Below, piece after piece: positions 44,310 through 54,800 of a DNA stretch of 64,000 bases. Positions within the stretch are counted from its first letter, which is position 1. Each line of letters begins with the position of its first letter. The notes beneath the pieces were generated by a model. That model was not told the DNA's origin. It did no database searches and worked only from the letters and a program-made list of their open reading frames with translations. The DNA lies in the NCBI GenBank assembly GCA_037178625.1, contig CM074127.1:4898001-4962000 (forward strand), written 5' to 3'. The translations under genes were made by a program, and so were the position numbers. The stretch comes from Skeletonema tropicum. Taxonomy: Eukaryota > Bacillariophyta > Thalassiosirophyceae > Thalassiosirales > Thalassiosiraceae.

Positions 44310-45983
44310 ATGATGATTGGTTCTTGGCTACAGCAACAGTCAGTTAGAGTGCTTATCTCCAAGCGAGTTCAAAATAGATGCTTCGCGCAGTGCAGCAAGA
44401 GACGACTTCACCTCCAATGCTGCAAACAACGCAGCATTGTCACTTGCTCTTCACAAGCTGCAGCAGACCTACGACAAATGCATCACATACCACAACATAC
44501 TCGACACTACGGATCTCAATTAAAAGTAGAACTAGATCCAAATCCCGAATCGATCATAGCACCACCATCTCTCAAACCGTACCTCCGCACATGCCTCAGC
44601 TACGAGTCCAACGAAATAAAAAGACCAATCGATATGGAATTCGCCATCACCTTCTTAGGCACAGGAAGCGGAGCACCTACAATGAACCGCAATGGATCCT
44701 GCACCGCACTCCGTCTCGGTGGACAAACTTATCTATTTGACGTGTGTGAAGGTACCTTTCGACAATTGCAATTCACACGAATATCTCCCATGTCCATCAC
44801 CAAGATTTTTGTGAGTCATTTGCATGGAGATCATTTGTTTGGAATTGTACCGGTGATTATGGGTATTATGGTGGCACATAAGGTTGCAATGACTGCGGTT
44901 CATGAGAATCAAACTAATAAAAAGAAGAAGAACAAAAAGAATAGTACTATGGATCGACGATTGATGGGGGAAGAGAGGGGTGGGGAAGATTCCGTCACGA
45001 TGGAGAAACCGACGTTGGAAATTTATGGTCCTCCTGGATTATACAATTATATTGGCATGGTATTAACACTGTCCTGTTCCAAGATGAACTATCTGAATAT
45101 CAAAGTTATAGAATTGGTGGGTGGCAAGGAGGAACGAGGATTGAATCCTGGTGGTTATCGACATCATCGACCACCAGGAAGACGGAATGTCTTCACGGCG
45201 AATTATCCAGAGATAAAGAATCCACTCATAACACGCAAGTTTCTTGAACAAAGTGATGATAAGACATGGACCATTGATGCACCAGAACCAATTACAGCAG
45301 ATACTCATGTCGAAGTTGATGAATTGTCTGGATTTGCACGATTACCAAATGATACCAATCTCGGATCAGAGCGCCGTTTGCACATCAAGGCTGCCGAACT
45401 GGATCATCTCAATGGAGTTCAAACGTTTGGGTATGTCGTCGAAGAGCAACCACCTCCTGGAACAATTGATAAAGATAAGGCAGTGGCACTGGGTGTCAGA
45501 CCCTCGAGGAAGTATGGATTATTGAAATGTGGTATATCTGTACCGAATGATGATGGGACAGCTGAAGTACACCCTAGTCAAGTGTTATGCCAAACCTTTC
45601 GACCACGAAAGTTTACTTTATTAGCTGATCATCGGATGGTACCCCCACCAATGGAACGACTATCTGCCAATTCCGATATCGTCGTGCACGAAGCGACACT
45701 GTTACAGAAGGATGGTGCCGCAAGAATAAAAACAAGAGGTCATCAGACTGCATACAATGCTGGAGCATTCGCCCAAATGTCTGGTTGTAAAGTGTTGGCG
45801 TTGAATCACTTTGCAGGGACTGCGTTTGGTGAGGAGAGAATGACGACTATATTGAAAGAGGCGAGGGATGGAAATGGAGGAGCTAGTGAAATCATGGCAG
45901 CGTATGATTTTATGGAAGTATGTGTTCCACGAGGTGGCTTTGACTTTGACAAGAAAGAAGAATCGAACGATGATGGACAATGA
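44310..45983 (+). CDS. Ribonuclease Z (tRNA 3'-end processing), probably organellar
   Basis: Cuts the 3' trailer from precursor tRNAs; metallo-beta-lactamase fold. The start ATG at 44310 yields MMIGSWLQQQSVRVLISKRV and a basic, Cys/Arg-rich leader without acidic residues, suggesting import into mitochondria or plastid; longer in-frame starts exist upstream. Motifs: FLGTGSGAPT, the zinc site HLHGDH (H170, H172, D174, H175), DIVVHEATL, GHQTAYNAGAFA and LNHFAG. About 120 residues of basic and Gly-rich insertions separate the two halves of the core, but the length (about 557) is nearer the short form than the long eukaryotic form. Single exon. Confidence 0.92.
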   Translation: MMIGSWLQQQSVRVLISKRVQNRCFAQCSKRRLHLQCCKQRSIVTCSSQAAADLRQMHHIPQHTRHYGSQLKVELDPNPESIIAPPSLKPYLRTCLSYESNEIKRPIDMEFAITFLGTGSGAPTMNRNGSCTALRLGGQTYLFDVCEGTFRQLQFTRISPMSITKIFVSHLHGDHLFGIVPVIMGIMVAHKVAMTAVHENQTNKKKKNKKNSTMDRRLMGEERGGEDSVTMEKPTLEIYGPPGLYNYIGMVLTLSCSKMNYLNIKVIELVGGKEERGLNPGGYRHHRPPGRRNVFTANYPEIKNPLITRKFLEQSDDKTWTIDAPEPITADTHVEVDELSGFARLPNDTNLGSERRLHIKAAELDHLNGVQTFGYVVEEQPPPGTIDKDKAVALGVRPSRKYGLLKCGISVPNDDGTAEVHPSQVLCQTFRPRKFTLLADHRMVPPPMERLSANSDIVVHEATLLQKDGAARIKTRGHQTAYNAGAFAQMSGCKVLALNHFAGTAFGEERMTTILKEARDGNGGASEIMAAYDFMEVCVPRGGFDFDKKEESNDDGQ

Positions 45984-46103
45984 GTTGATACATACATCTA
46001 ATCATAGCATGCATTGAGTAGTCGTTACTAAGCTGTGGATATTAGCTATATTTGTCATTCCTTCTGATAATCATCTAGTCTATCTCTTCTCTCGATAAAA
46101 GGT

Positions 46104-47036
46104 TTACAGCTCAAGGCCGAATGCCTTAAAGACCTGATTGGCGATTAAAAAGTAGCACAACAACCCCGTCACATCCACAAAGCTCGTCATTGCCGGTGCC
46201 GCAATCACAGCTGGATCTAATCCCAATACCACACACACAAATGGGAGAGAACTACCCAAAAATGCCGCAATTGTACTTAACAAGGGAAATGTCACTGAAA
46301 CCACCGTGGCAACATGCTGGGATATCCCCATGACGTAATGACTGATCGGTCCAACCAATGCACCCAGCATCACACCCATTATTAATCCACTCGTTGCCTC
46401 TTTCCCAATCACCTTGGCAGCATCCTGTCGTGTAATAATGCCTGCACTAAGTGCACTCAATACAGTCCCCACCGCCTGCCCACCCGTATTCCCCCCATGT
46501 CCAGCCATCAATGGTACAAAGTACGCCAATTCAATTTGTTTACTCAACGTATGTTCAAATCCATTCATAATTATCGCGGTGAAGGAGAGAGAGAATAGGA
46601 ATAATGCCAACCACGGTGCTCGTTCGTAGGCAATGGAAAAGCTCGATTTCTCTTTGTAATCGAGGATATCTTCATTGTCGGCTGCGCCTGCTCCGTGTGC
46701 ATGACCACCGGATGGTACCTTTACCTTCTTTTTGACTGATGATATACCATTCTTGGTAAGTTCGTTCTTTAACCGATCGATTTCCGCCGCTTGTGTTTTA
46801 ATTGTGTCCTTCAATTCCCGTAAGGCCGACGAATCATCATTGTTGTTGTTATTGTTAGTTTTGGCTGCTGCCATGTTGAAAGATACTTTTTTAGATATAA
46901 ATGCTGTAGGCCTGTTGATTGCAAGGACCGAGTCGCTGCTGAATACCGCTGTTACAACGAGTATGTAGATGAGGAACGACAATGCAGAAAGCTTTTTGCA
47001 ATAGTTGCGACTACTTGTCTGTGTCCACAAAAACAT
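46104..47036 (-). CDS. MgtE/SLC41-type divalent cation transporter, membrane domain only
   Basis: Family members carry Mg2+. The C-terminal 190 residues form the MgtE membrane domain: RAPWLALFLFSLSFTAIIMN, FVPLMAGHGGNTGGQAVGT (the ion-path GGNxGxQ motif), LDPAVIAAPAMTSFVDVTGLL with the conserved Asp and the final helix. The bacterial N and CBS sensor domains are absent; instead a predicted coiled coil (LRELKDTIKTQAAEIDRLKN) and a His/Gly patch precede it. The first 40 residues contain a hydrophobic segment ending VLA, a possible signal peptide; MAAAKT at codon 54 is an alternative start. Convergent with RNase Z, 120 bases apart. Confidence 0.85.
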   Translation of the reverse strand: MFLWTQTSSRNYCKKLSALSFLIYILVVTAVFSSDSVLAINRPTAFISKKVSFNMAAAKTNNNNNNDDSSALRELKDTIKTQAAEIDRLKNELTKNGISSVKKKVKVPSGGHAHGAGAADNEDILDYKEKSSFSIAYERAPWLALFLFSLSFTAIIMNGFEHTLSKQIELAYFVPLMAGHGGNTGGQAVGTVLSALSAGIITRQDAAKVIGKEATSGLIMGVMLGALVGPISHYVMGISQHVATVVSVTFPLLSTIAAFLGSSLPFVCVVLGLDPAVIAAPAMTSFVDVTGLLCYFLIANQVFKAFGLEL

Positions 47037-47476
47037 GTGATGTGCTAAAAAAAGCCGAGTTGTAATTCTCTAGCCTTTTGTACAAATCTCACGAGAGCGT
47101 CTTGAATTTATTGCATCCACGGCTGAATAGTCGTGCAGATAGAGTTAGTATTAGTGTCGTGATTGCTAGCCAATGCCATGCGTGCCAATGCTTGTCATGG
47201 CGATGGTGGGGGTGAAAGTTGAAGCCGGACGCGCCAAAATTTGAGTTACAGCTGGCAGGCTCTAAAAATGGCGTGAATTGAAGCATGAAGCAGTTGATGC
47301 TATCGATGCTACCACGAAGTACACAGCTAGCATCACGCTAACTCATGCTGCTGCAGTCCCTATGCAATTCTTATCAGCAGCGCAGTAAGAGCTCCACAAA
47401 GTTGTTGATTGATACCGTGAAGGCTCTTGATTGAACTGTAAACACGAGAAGAAGTCTTGCAAAAAATATTATATGC
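47037..47476. other. Divergent promoter region
   Basis: A 440-base spacer between the MgtE-type gene (minus) and the E1 gene (plus). I see no ACGTCA element, RNA gene or repeat. Confidence 0.4.
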
Positions 47477-50400
47477 ATGATGAAGTCCATCATGAATCTC
47501 CTGCCGTATGTAGGAGCATTCCACCTGTTCATTCTCCTGCAATCAGTCAATGGCGCTAGACAGCCGTGGTCATTATCTTCCATTTCTACAAGACGAGCAT
47601 CATTTAGCTCGCTGGCATCATCTACACAAGGAGATGTGCATAGTAACTATGAATTGCGTACAATGATATCTTCTGGTTTCAAAACACCATTGAGCTTGTT
47701 TGGATGCAGCAACAAGTCGATTCAATACAAAAGACACTCATTGAATGATTTACGAGGAGGAGGAATCAGTGATGACGAAGCTACAGATGATACAGGTGCA
47801 GGTGTAGAAGATAGAATCGATAATGAAACTGATGAGCAGACACAAGTACCAGTTCCAGATAGCATCGCCACAACAAACAACAACAACAACAACAAGAGCA
47901 AAAAGAAGAAAGTTGACAACGATGATGAACGATACTCCAGACAAATGTTTGCTCTTGGAGCACGAGCTCACAAATTGGTACGTTCCACTACTGCCATTTT
48001 AGATGGTCCAATGGGTGGAAAGCCAGCATCCACGATGGATGACGATGACGTGATAATAGATGGTGCAGATGGGTTTGATGGATTGCAAGGCAATCATAAT
48101 GGAAAGGAAGTTCACAATAGTAAGAAGAAGGATGCAACCAAAATTGCAATAAGTGAAGTCCCATCTGGTTTACTGTACGAAGTTGCAAAGAATCTGGCAT
48201 TGAGTGGAGTTGGACGTATCATTCTTGTCGATGATGATGATAATGACGATAATGTTGCATCTCCTACAGATGCAGGATATTTCGATGGATCGTTAGATGA
48301 TCTTGGAGCTGCATATCGTCGTTCGGCACTGTCCGAGATTTTTGGTAGTTCGGCAGCAGCACAACAAGAAGATGATGATGGAGAACGCACAACAAAGGAT
48401 ATTGATGTTGACGATGAAGAAGTTGTTGAGAGTGACTTGGAAGAATCTGCTGTTAGTGGGGCTACACTTCTTGCAGAATATATCCAACGGCTCAATCCTG
48501 GAGTACAAGTGGATATTATCAAGCGAGGAAAGTTACTGGACTTGATGCAAGAGTCAGACAAGGGAGGCTTCGAAGAAGAAGAAGATGATAAGGTTTCTCT
48601 GGGTACTAATCCAGTGTTAGTCTGTATCGATCGATCACAATCTGTCCAACTAGAAATGAATGATGCATGCCGAAATAAGGCCACTGCTACAGGGAAAAGT
48701 GAATCAAGCGTACCATTCGTGTCAGTAGAGACCGCAGGGGTACATTCACGAGTGTTTTGCGACTTTGGACCAAAGTTCGTCGTTGTAGATGAAGATGGCG
48801 AGACACCGCGATCGACACTGTTGAATCGTGTTGAGGAATTGGATAGTTCCAACGACGATTCCACTTTGTTGACCGTTCATTGCCTTGAAGGTGAAAGGCA
48901 TGATGTTTCTTATGGTGATGTCATCCAATTCCAGGGAGATCAAAGTGATGGCCAAGATAGCAACATCAAATTTCCAAAGTATCAAGTTACTTCAGTAAAG
49001 TCTCCTTCATGTTTCACTGTCAAGCGATGGGACGAAGAAAAAGAGGATTCTGCCGAGTCATTGGCAGTACTTCTTGGAGGAGGAGCGAGATCTTTTGTCA
49101 GGGTAAAAATACCCAAAGCAACATCATTTCAATCGTTGAGAGAGATTCTCCACCCGTCTAACTCTGACGATGCTGAAAAATCGATAGCATTCTTGGAGGA
49201 TGAGTCTTTGTTTGCACCGTCTGATCTTGACAAAAGTTTTGATCCTGTAAGGAGGCGAGCAGTTATGACGTCTATGGCTGCATTAGACTTGTTTGTTAAG
49301 AAGTACAACAGGCTTCCGTCACGGATTGGTACAAAATCAAAAGAACAAAGCGCATCAAAACAAAAGCGAACAGATATGGATCGTTTTCATTCAATAATAA
49401 AAAAGTTGATTAAGGAAACAAATGTGGAAGCTCCGCAAAGTGAGACATGGGATACTGTGATAAGTCAGTTTGCGCAAACTTGCAGGGGTAAATTTACTCC
49501 TATACAAGCTCTTTCGGGGGCCTTAGCAGCACAAGAGGTGTTGAAAGCGGCCACTGGATTATACAACCCCGTTCACCAGTTTTTGCTCTATGACTGCGAT
49601 GAAGTTTTGCATGGTAATGAAGAATGCTCTGAGAGCGAGTCCGTTGCTTCTGGTCAGAGTTACATTCTCGGCGAGCAAATCTCGAAGAAAATAGCTCGGT
49701 CTCGCATATTCCTCGTTGGTGCTGGCGCAATTGGATGTGAACTGCTAAAGAATCTATCTGCAATGGGCGCAGCGACGGGTAGCAGCAATACAAAACAGGG
49801 ATGCTTAATCATTACAGACATGGACACTATCGAAAAGTCAAACCTTAGTCGACAACTTCTCTTTAGGGATCATGACGTTGGAGAATTCAAAAGCACCGCC
49901 GCTCGGACGGCGATGTTGCGGTTTCTTCCAGATTGTCATATCGAAGCACACACAAGCCGTGTCGGCGATGAAGAAGATGGTCCTTTTGATGATGATTTCT
50001 GGGCATCCGGTTGCAATGTTGTTCTAAATGCTTTAGACAATGTCGAAGCTCGTCTCTTCGTGGATAAAAAGTGTGTATCGCATGGTCTTGGACTTGTGGA
50101 CGCAGGAACTTTAGGTCCCAAAGGAAATGTTCAGGTGGTTGTTCCAAACCACAGTGAATCGTATGGTTCTTCAGCAGATCCACCTGAACCTGACATTCCT
50201 GTTTGTACATTGAAAAACTTTCCGTACGAAATCAGCCACACGATCCAGTGGGCACGAGACCTATTCGATGGTTACTTCAATAGACGGCCGAGACAGGCAA
50301 ATGATCACGTTGGTGAAATATCGCAGGCTGAAGACTTATCTAACATCGCCCAAGCCTTGCTTGAAAAGCTTGGTGAAGATGCTGCAACAGATATGGCAGA

Positions 50401-51733
50401 AGAACTTGGGGAAGATCTAGGTGTATTCCCCTTTGTTGTTGGGAGTGATGACCCAAGTGACCCAGAGTACATTCTAGCAGTCAAAAGAGCATCTTTGGAT
50501 TGGGCAGTCGAACGTGCATACAATCTATTCTTCACTTCAATGGATGAACTCATCAAGAAACACCCAATTGACAGTTTGGATGATGATGGGCAACCGTTTT
50601 GGTCTGGCACAAGGCGCCCTCCTAAACCATTAAAGTTTATATCACTTGATTCAGAAGACGATGAAGTATCAGCTCAACAGCTCATTATCAACGAAAGAAT
50701 TGCTGAATTTGTAGCTGCTGCAACAAGGCTGCGCATGGAATCCTTTTTGTCAGTATCGGGAGAGGATGCACCATCTCTGATATCTTTAGATGAAGCGTTG
50801 GCTGCGCTGCAAGTTCATGCGGAGGAACTCGCCAAACAACGGAAGTCTAAACAGATTTTGCACAATTTGTCTGGAGGCGGCGACAGTGACACCGCATCGA
50901 TCATTGTAGACAAATTGAATGGAGCTAAAACTGGGGCATCGTTCCTTCCACGCTTGAATTTGGCCGATTTCGAGAAGGATGATGAGTCAAACGGGCATGT
51001 TGCATTTGTGACGGCTGCAAGCAACTTACGGGCTCTCGCCTATGGTATTGCACCTGCCGACCCCATGGAGACTAGAAGAGTAGCTGGGAGAATTGTGCCT
51101 GCCATGATTACGACGACTGGTCTTGTGTCTGCTTTGTCTTGTCTTGAGCTCGTAAAACTGTTGAAAGGTGTTTCGCTGAATGTTCATCGAAATGCCTTCG
51201 TCAATTTGGCTCTTCCTTTCTTTGCCTTCACAGCACCACTACCAGCAGAAGAAGTCTCGGGGGTGAATGGAAACACACATACAATATGGGATAAGATTGT
51301 CATTAAAGGCAGCAGCAAAACACCAGCAGAAATGTTGACACTAAGCAACTTTATAGAAAAAGCAAAGAAGAAAGCCGGCTGCGAAGAAGGTGTGGAAATT
51401 TCCAGTATATCGTTTGGCCCATACATGATATATGCCGACTTCTTGCATAGTTTTGATGAAGAATTATTAGAGACTCCAATCCTAGACATAGTGAAGGACG
51501 CCGTGATTGGCGAGGATGACGACGGCGATGACGACTTTGGATTCGACAAGGAAGACACAGATGGAGAGGAGTCGAAAAAGAAGACGGTAGAGCTTACAAA
51601 TGAACAAAAATCAGCCTTGTCAAAATTAGAGCACACAAGATACATAGACTTCTCCGTGGCTGTAGAAGATGGAGAGACTGGAGAAGAGTTTGAGCTCCCC
51701 CTTGTCAGACTTGAAAGGCAGAAGAAAGAATAA
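47477..51733 (+). CDS. Ubiquitin-activating enzyme E1 with signal peptide, candidate periplastidial (SELMA) E1
   Basis: Activates ubiquitin by adenylation and thioester transfer. Motifs: RYSRQMFALG (about residue 151) opens the degenerate first adenylation half, which carries long acidic insertions; the active half has VGAGAIGCELLKNLSAMG (about 747), TDMDTIEKSNLSRQLLFRDHDVG, DAGTLGPKGNVQVV and the catalytic cysteine C910 in PVCTLKNFP; later PADPMETRRVAGRIVPA and a C-terminal ubiquitin-fold domain. At 1418 residues it is about 400 longer than Uba1. The N-terminus MMKSIMNLLPYVGAFHLFIL ends in VNGA-RQPW: a signal peptide whose next residue is not aromatic, the rule for proteins that stop in the periplastidial compartment. 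There the ERAD-derived SELMA system uses an E1 for import. Location is inferred. Single exon. Confidence 0.9.
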   Translation: MMKSIMNLLPYVGAFHLFILLQSVNGARQPWSLSSISTRRASFSSLASSTQGDVHSNYELRTMISSGFKTPLSLFGCSNKSIQYKRHSLNDLRGGGISDDEATDDTGAGVEDRIDNETDEQTQVPVPDSIATTNNNNNNKSKKKKVDNDDERYSRQMFALGARAHKLVRSTTAILDGPMGGKPASTMDDDDVIIDGADGFDGLQGNHNGKEVHNSKKKDATKIAISEVPSGLLYEVAKNLALSGVGRIILVDDDDNDDNVASPTDAGYFDGSLDDLGAAYRRSALSEIFGSSAAAQQEDDDGERTTKDIDVDDEEVVESDLEESAVSGATLLAEYIQRLNPGVQVDIIKRGKLLDLMQESDKGGFEEEEDDKVSLGTNPVLVCIDRSQSVQLEMNDACRNKATATGKSESSVPFVSVETAGVHSRVFCDFGPKFVVVDEDGETPRSTLLNRVEELDSSNDDSTLLTVHCLEGERHDVSYGDVIQFQGDQSDGQDSNIKFPKYQVTSVKSPSCFTVKRWDEEKEDSAESLAVLLGGGARSFVRVKIPKATSFQSLREILHPSNSDDAEKSIAFLEDESLFAPSDLDKSFDPVRRRAVMTSMAALDLFVKKYNRLPSRIGTKSKEQSASKQKRTDMDRFHSIIKKLIKETNVEAPQSETWDTVISQFAQTCRGKFTPIQALSGALAAQEVLKAATGLYNPVHQFLLYDCDEVLHGNEECSESESVASGQSYILGEQISKKIARSRIFLVGAGAIGCELLKNLSAMGAATGSSNTKQGCLIITDMDTIEKSNLSRQLLFRDHDVGEFKSTAARTAMLRFLPDCHIEAHTSRVGDEEDGPFDDDFWASGCNVVLNALDNVEARLFVDKKCVSHGLGLVDAGTLGPKGNVQVVVPNHSESYGSSADPPEPDIPVCTLKNFPYEISHTIQWARDLFDGYFNRRPRQANDHVGEISQAEDLSNIAQALLEKLGEDAATDMAEELGEDLGVFPFVVGSDDPSDPEYILAVKRASLDWAVERAYNLFFTSMDELIKKHPIDSLDDDGQPFWSGTRRPPKPLKFISLDSEDDEVSAQQLIINERIAEFVAAATRLRMESFLSVSGEDAPSLISLDEALAALQVHAEELAKQRKSKQILHNLSGGGDSDTASIIVDKLNGAKTGASFLPRLNLADFEKDDESNGHVAFVTAASNLRALAYGIAPADPMETRRVAGRIVPAMITTTGLVSALSCLELVKLLKGVSLNVHRNAFVNLALPFFAFTAPLPAEEVSGVNGNTHTIWDKIVIKGSSKTPAEMLTLSNFIEKAKKKAGCEEGVEISSISFGPYMIYADFLHSFDEELLETPILDIVKDAVIGEDDDGDDDFGFDKEDTDGEESKKKTVELTNEQKSALSKLEHTRYIDFSVAVEDGETGEEFELPLVRLERQKKE

Positions 51734-51812
51734 TAGTGCAATTGGTTGACGGCAACCAAAGGATAACCACACACTTGAAATATACTTAATGATACAAAAT
51801 TAATGATATCCT

Positions 51813-54800
51813 TTACTCTAGCCCAAACCCTTCGCATTCCAGAACTGCTCGGCCGAGGTTGTTAGATAGTTTGTCATAATCTGAGCCATAGTCTGGCAGA
51901 AGCAATGTATTGAAGCATGTGTGAGAGGTTGGCAGTAGACCGCTATCTGGACCAGCACGCTGAATGATGAAAGGCATTTTGCCGAGGCCGCCAATGGGTG
52001 CCTTTGTACTAGCGGTCGCAAACTTCAGTAGCTGCACCTGAGTCTCTTTTGATGCGTTATTCACAAATTGCCAGAAGTTTTTGATGACTTCTGATTCTGC
52101 AGTATAGCCACCTTCATATGTAGTATTTGATTCCAACGCTTTGAAGTCTAGCACTCCTGAACCAACAACTAAGAGTTCAACTTCCTCCGGCCGGAATAGA
52201 TCAAGACTGGCGTCTTCCATTATCCGCATCACTCCTGTTTCAAATGCCTCCCACTGACATTTGATGCTGTCCACAAGGATCCATGACACGTACCGCAAGA
52301 CATACTCTTCACGGTTATCTTTTGTGACTACTATATTCTCTCCATCGGGTTTCAAAGCAAGCCTACGTTCCTCTCCGAGCTCCATCCATGTCACCTCAAA
52401 GGAAAGGCAGAAAATGTCCTCGACGTCATCTCCCTCATAATCTAGAAGTTGTTTCAATCCTCGGCGCAGCTCAGCATCAACAATATCTTCCAGTCCTAAA
52501 GGAAGACCGAGGAGCTTCCTATAAACCGCCATTGGAAATCGTACATCCAACAAGACATTATTGTACAATGCCAATCCAAATAGGACACCGATCATTTCAT
52601 ATCCCTTTTCATCCCATGTATTGTCAGAATTGAACCAATTCACTTCGTCTCCATACTTGTTTGACCAGAGTCCAGAATTAATATCGAATAGCTCCTCACT
52701 GAGCAACTGAAAAAACTCCTTGGTGACACCTCCCGCATCCAAGCCTTCTTCTCCCTTGAACGAGACTCTGAGGCGTTTTCTGATATCTTTTGGATCCGCT
52801 TGTTTTATACACTCCAGAGTTTGCTCCACCAGAAAATCACGCTCAATCTCTAAATTGAAGAACGGTTGAAAATTTATATCATCTGTGCTCTCACTCATCT
52901 GCAAATCCCCAATCACAGCCTTGTATTGTGAAAGTTGTGATTCCATTTGTAACAAATTGCGTTTGCATCCGGGGGAGAGTAGAAAAGGGTGCTGGGTGAT
53001 GTAAAAGTGTTTCGATCTTTCGTGCGGACTCGCCCTCTTCATAGCGTATAAGTCCCCGAAAAGTGTTTCAACATTTATCTCGCTCACTGCGTCTGAATAA
53101 AAGTCCGCTGGTTTGGCTAGATCCTGTTCTTCTGCCATTGCGTATAGCCAACTCAACACAGCAACAATAACAGGTACAGCCTGTTTCGATGGCGTAAAAT
53201 GCTCAACTTCATTCTCATCGACAGTGTGACTGGCACAAACATTCAATGTGCGCAGCAGAGGCCGGACGAGCATTTTGACGAATAAAGACCCAGTGTAATG
53301 TGATGTAGCAAATGTATGAATTGCTTTGTATCCCTCAAAGGGTAGTGAGAGAATGGTATCACAGAATGTAGATATTGTTTCACCATGTAGATCAAATACA
53401 ATAGATTCGTCGCGACGAATGTCAAAGAATAGAATGTACTGCAAGAGACATCTAACAGCTTCCGGGTGAATCAATCTCGTGTCACGCAAACTGTCAAGAC
53501 CACCTTTTAGGCCACGTTCAAAGGCTCTGGCTAGCTCCTGCATGGCATCCGCACTACAAGCACGGAGCAATCGTTCAAACATTGTATCGAGTTGTTTCGG
53601 ATTCACAAATAAACTGTTCAGATAGGATGGATAAAGAAGCAATTCTTCCGACTTTCGTGCTATTTCTTGTGAAAGATTGGTCGGATCACCTCTTCCACTC
53701 TCCAATTCTCCGATCATACCATCAACAGCATCAACAATCGAAATTGGATCTTCTACCTCTTCCATTGAAAATTGTCGTTTCAGCAATTTAGCTCCACTCG
53801 GTGCTGCTGTAATAACAGCTGAGTTGTTCCCCCCAGCGGCAATTGCAAGTGCAGATTTACCACGAAGGATACATTGGATACCGGCTTGAGTTGTCATCCA
53901 AACGTCACCAGCATCATCCAATATTAGCGAATGTCCATATCCTGCTTCTACTGACTTAAAGCGCCCACCTGTTGGATGATTCACCGGCGTGAGCACTTTG
54001 GAAAACTCCAACTCAGAAGATGCAATACCAAGTTGACCAAAATTGTTATTGCCACAAACCAATAATCGACCCGATCGAGTCACTAGCATGGTGTGCTCAA
54101 GTCCACATGCCGCATCTTGAATAGCAAGTTCATCTGCAATCGTTAATCCATCACTACTACTACCCCCTACAACAGGTAACGATTGACTACTCGATGATGG
54201 GATCTTCATTGCCAATGGAACACTAAGTTGACTTGGATATTCCCTCCCACAACACGAATGTCTATTTTCTCCCCAAACAAATGCCGTCCCATGAGCTGTA
54301 ATGACAACTGCATGTCCATCTCCCGCCGCCACCCCCACGAGGGGCAACCCGACAAGTGTCGGGAGTTGTTTCGGCATACCCCATTCCGATGGGTGTTCGC
54401 GATGACCAGCAATAAGTGATTTTCCACACGCAAGCAATGACATGTGTGTGGTTAATACAAGTGTGTAATGAGTACCACAGGCAACTGCCGATGCTCTCCG
54501 CCCTTTCCCTAGTGCCATACCTGTCGGTCGGCATCGAGTAGGCCCTTCCAACGAAGATGATGATGATGTACAAGATGTTGTTCCATTGCTGTTGTTGATG
54601 CGATGGCCAAGTTGACCATGTGTATTACTACCCCACGTCCACACAGACCCATTGGACGATAATGCTGCTGTATGATCATATCCACAACTAACCTGTACGA
54701 CCCGAACATTACTCAATGATTCTAATAATTGTGGTCTGTAGCAACTTGCCAACTCTGACAAATTGGGATCGACACACCCGTGAAGATTGGTACCCACCAC

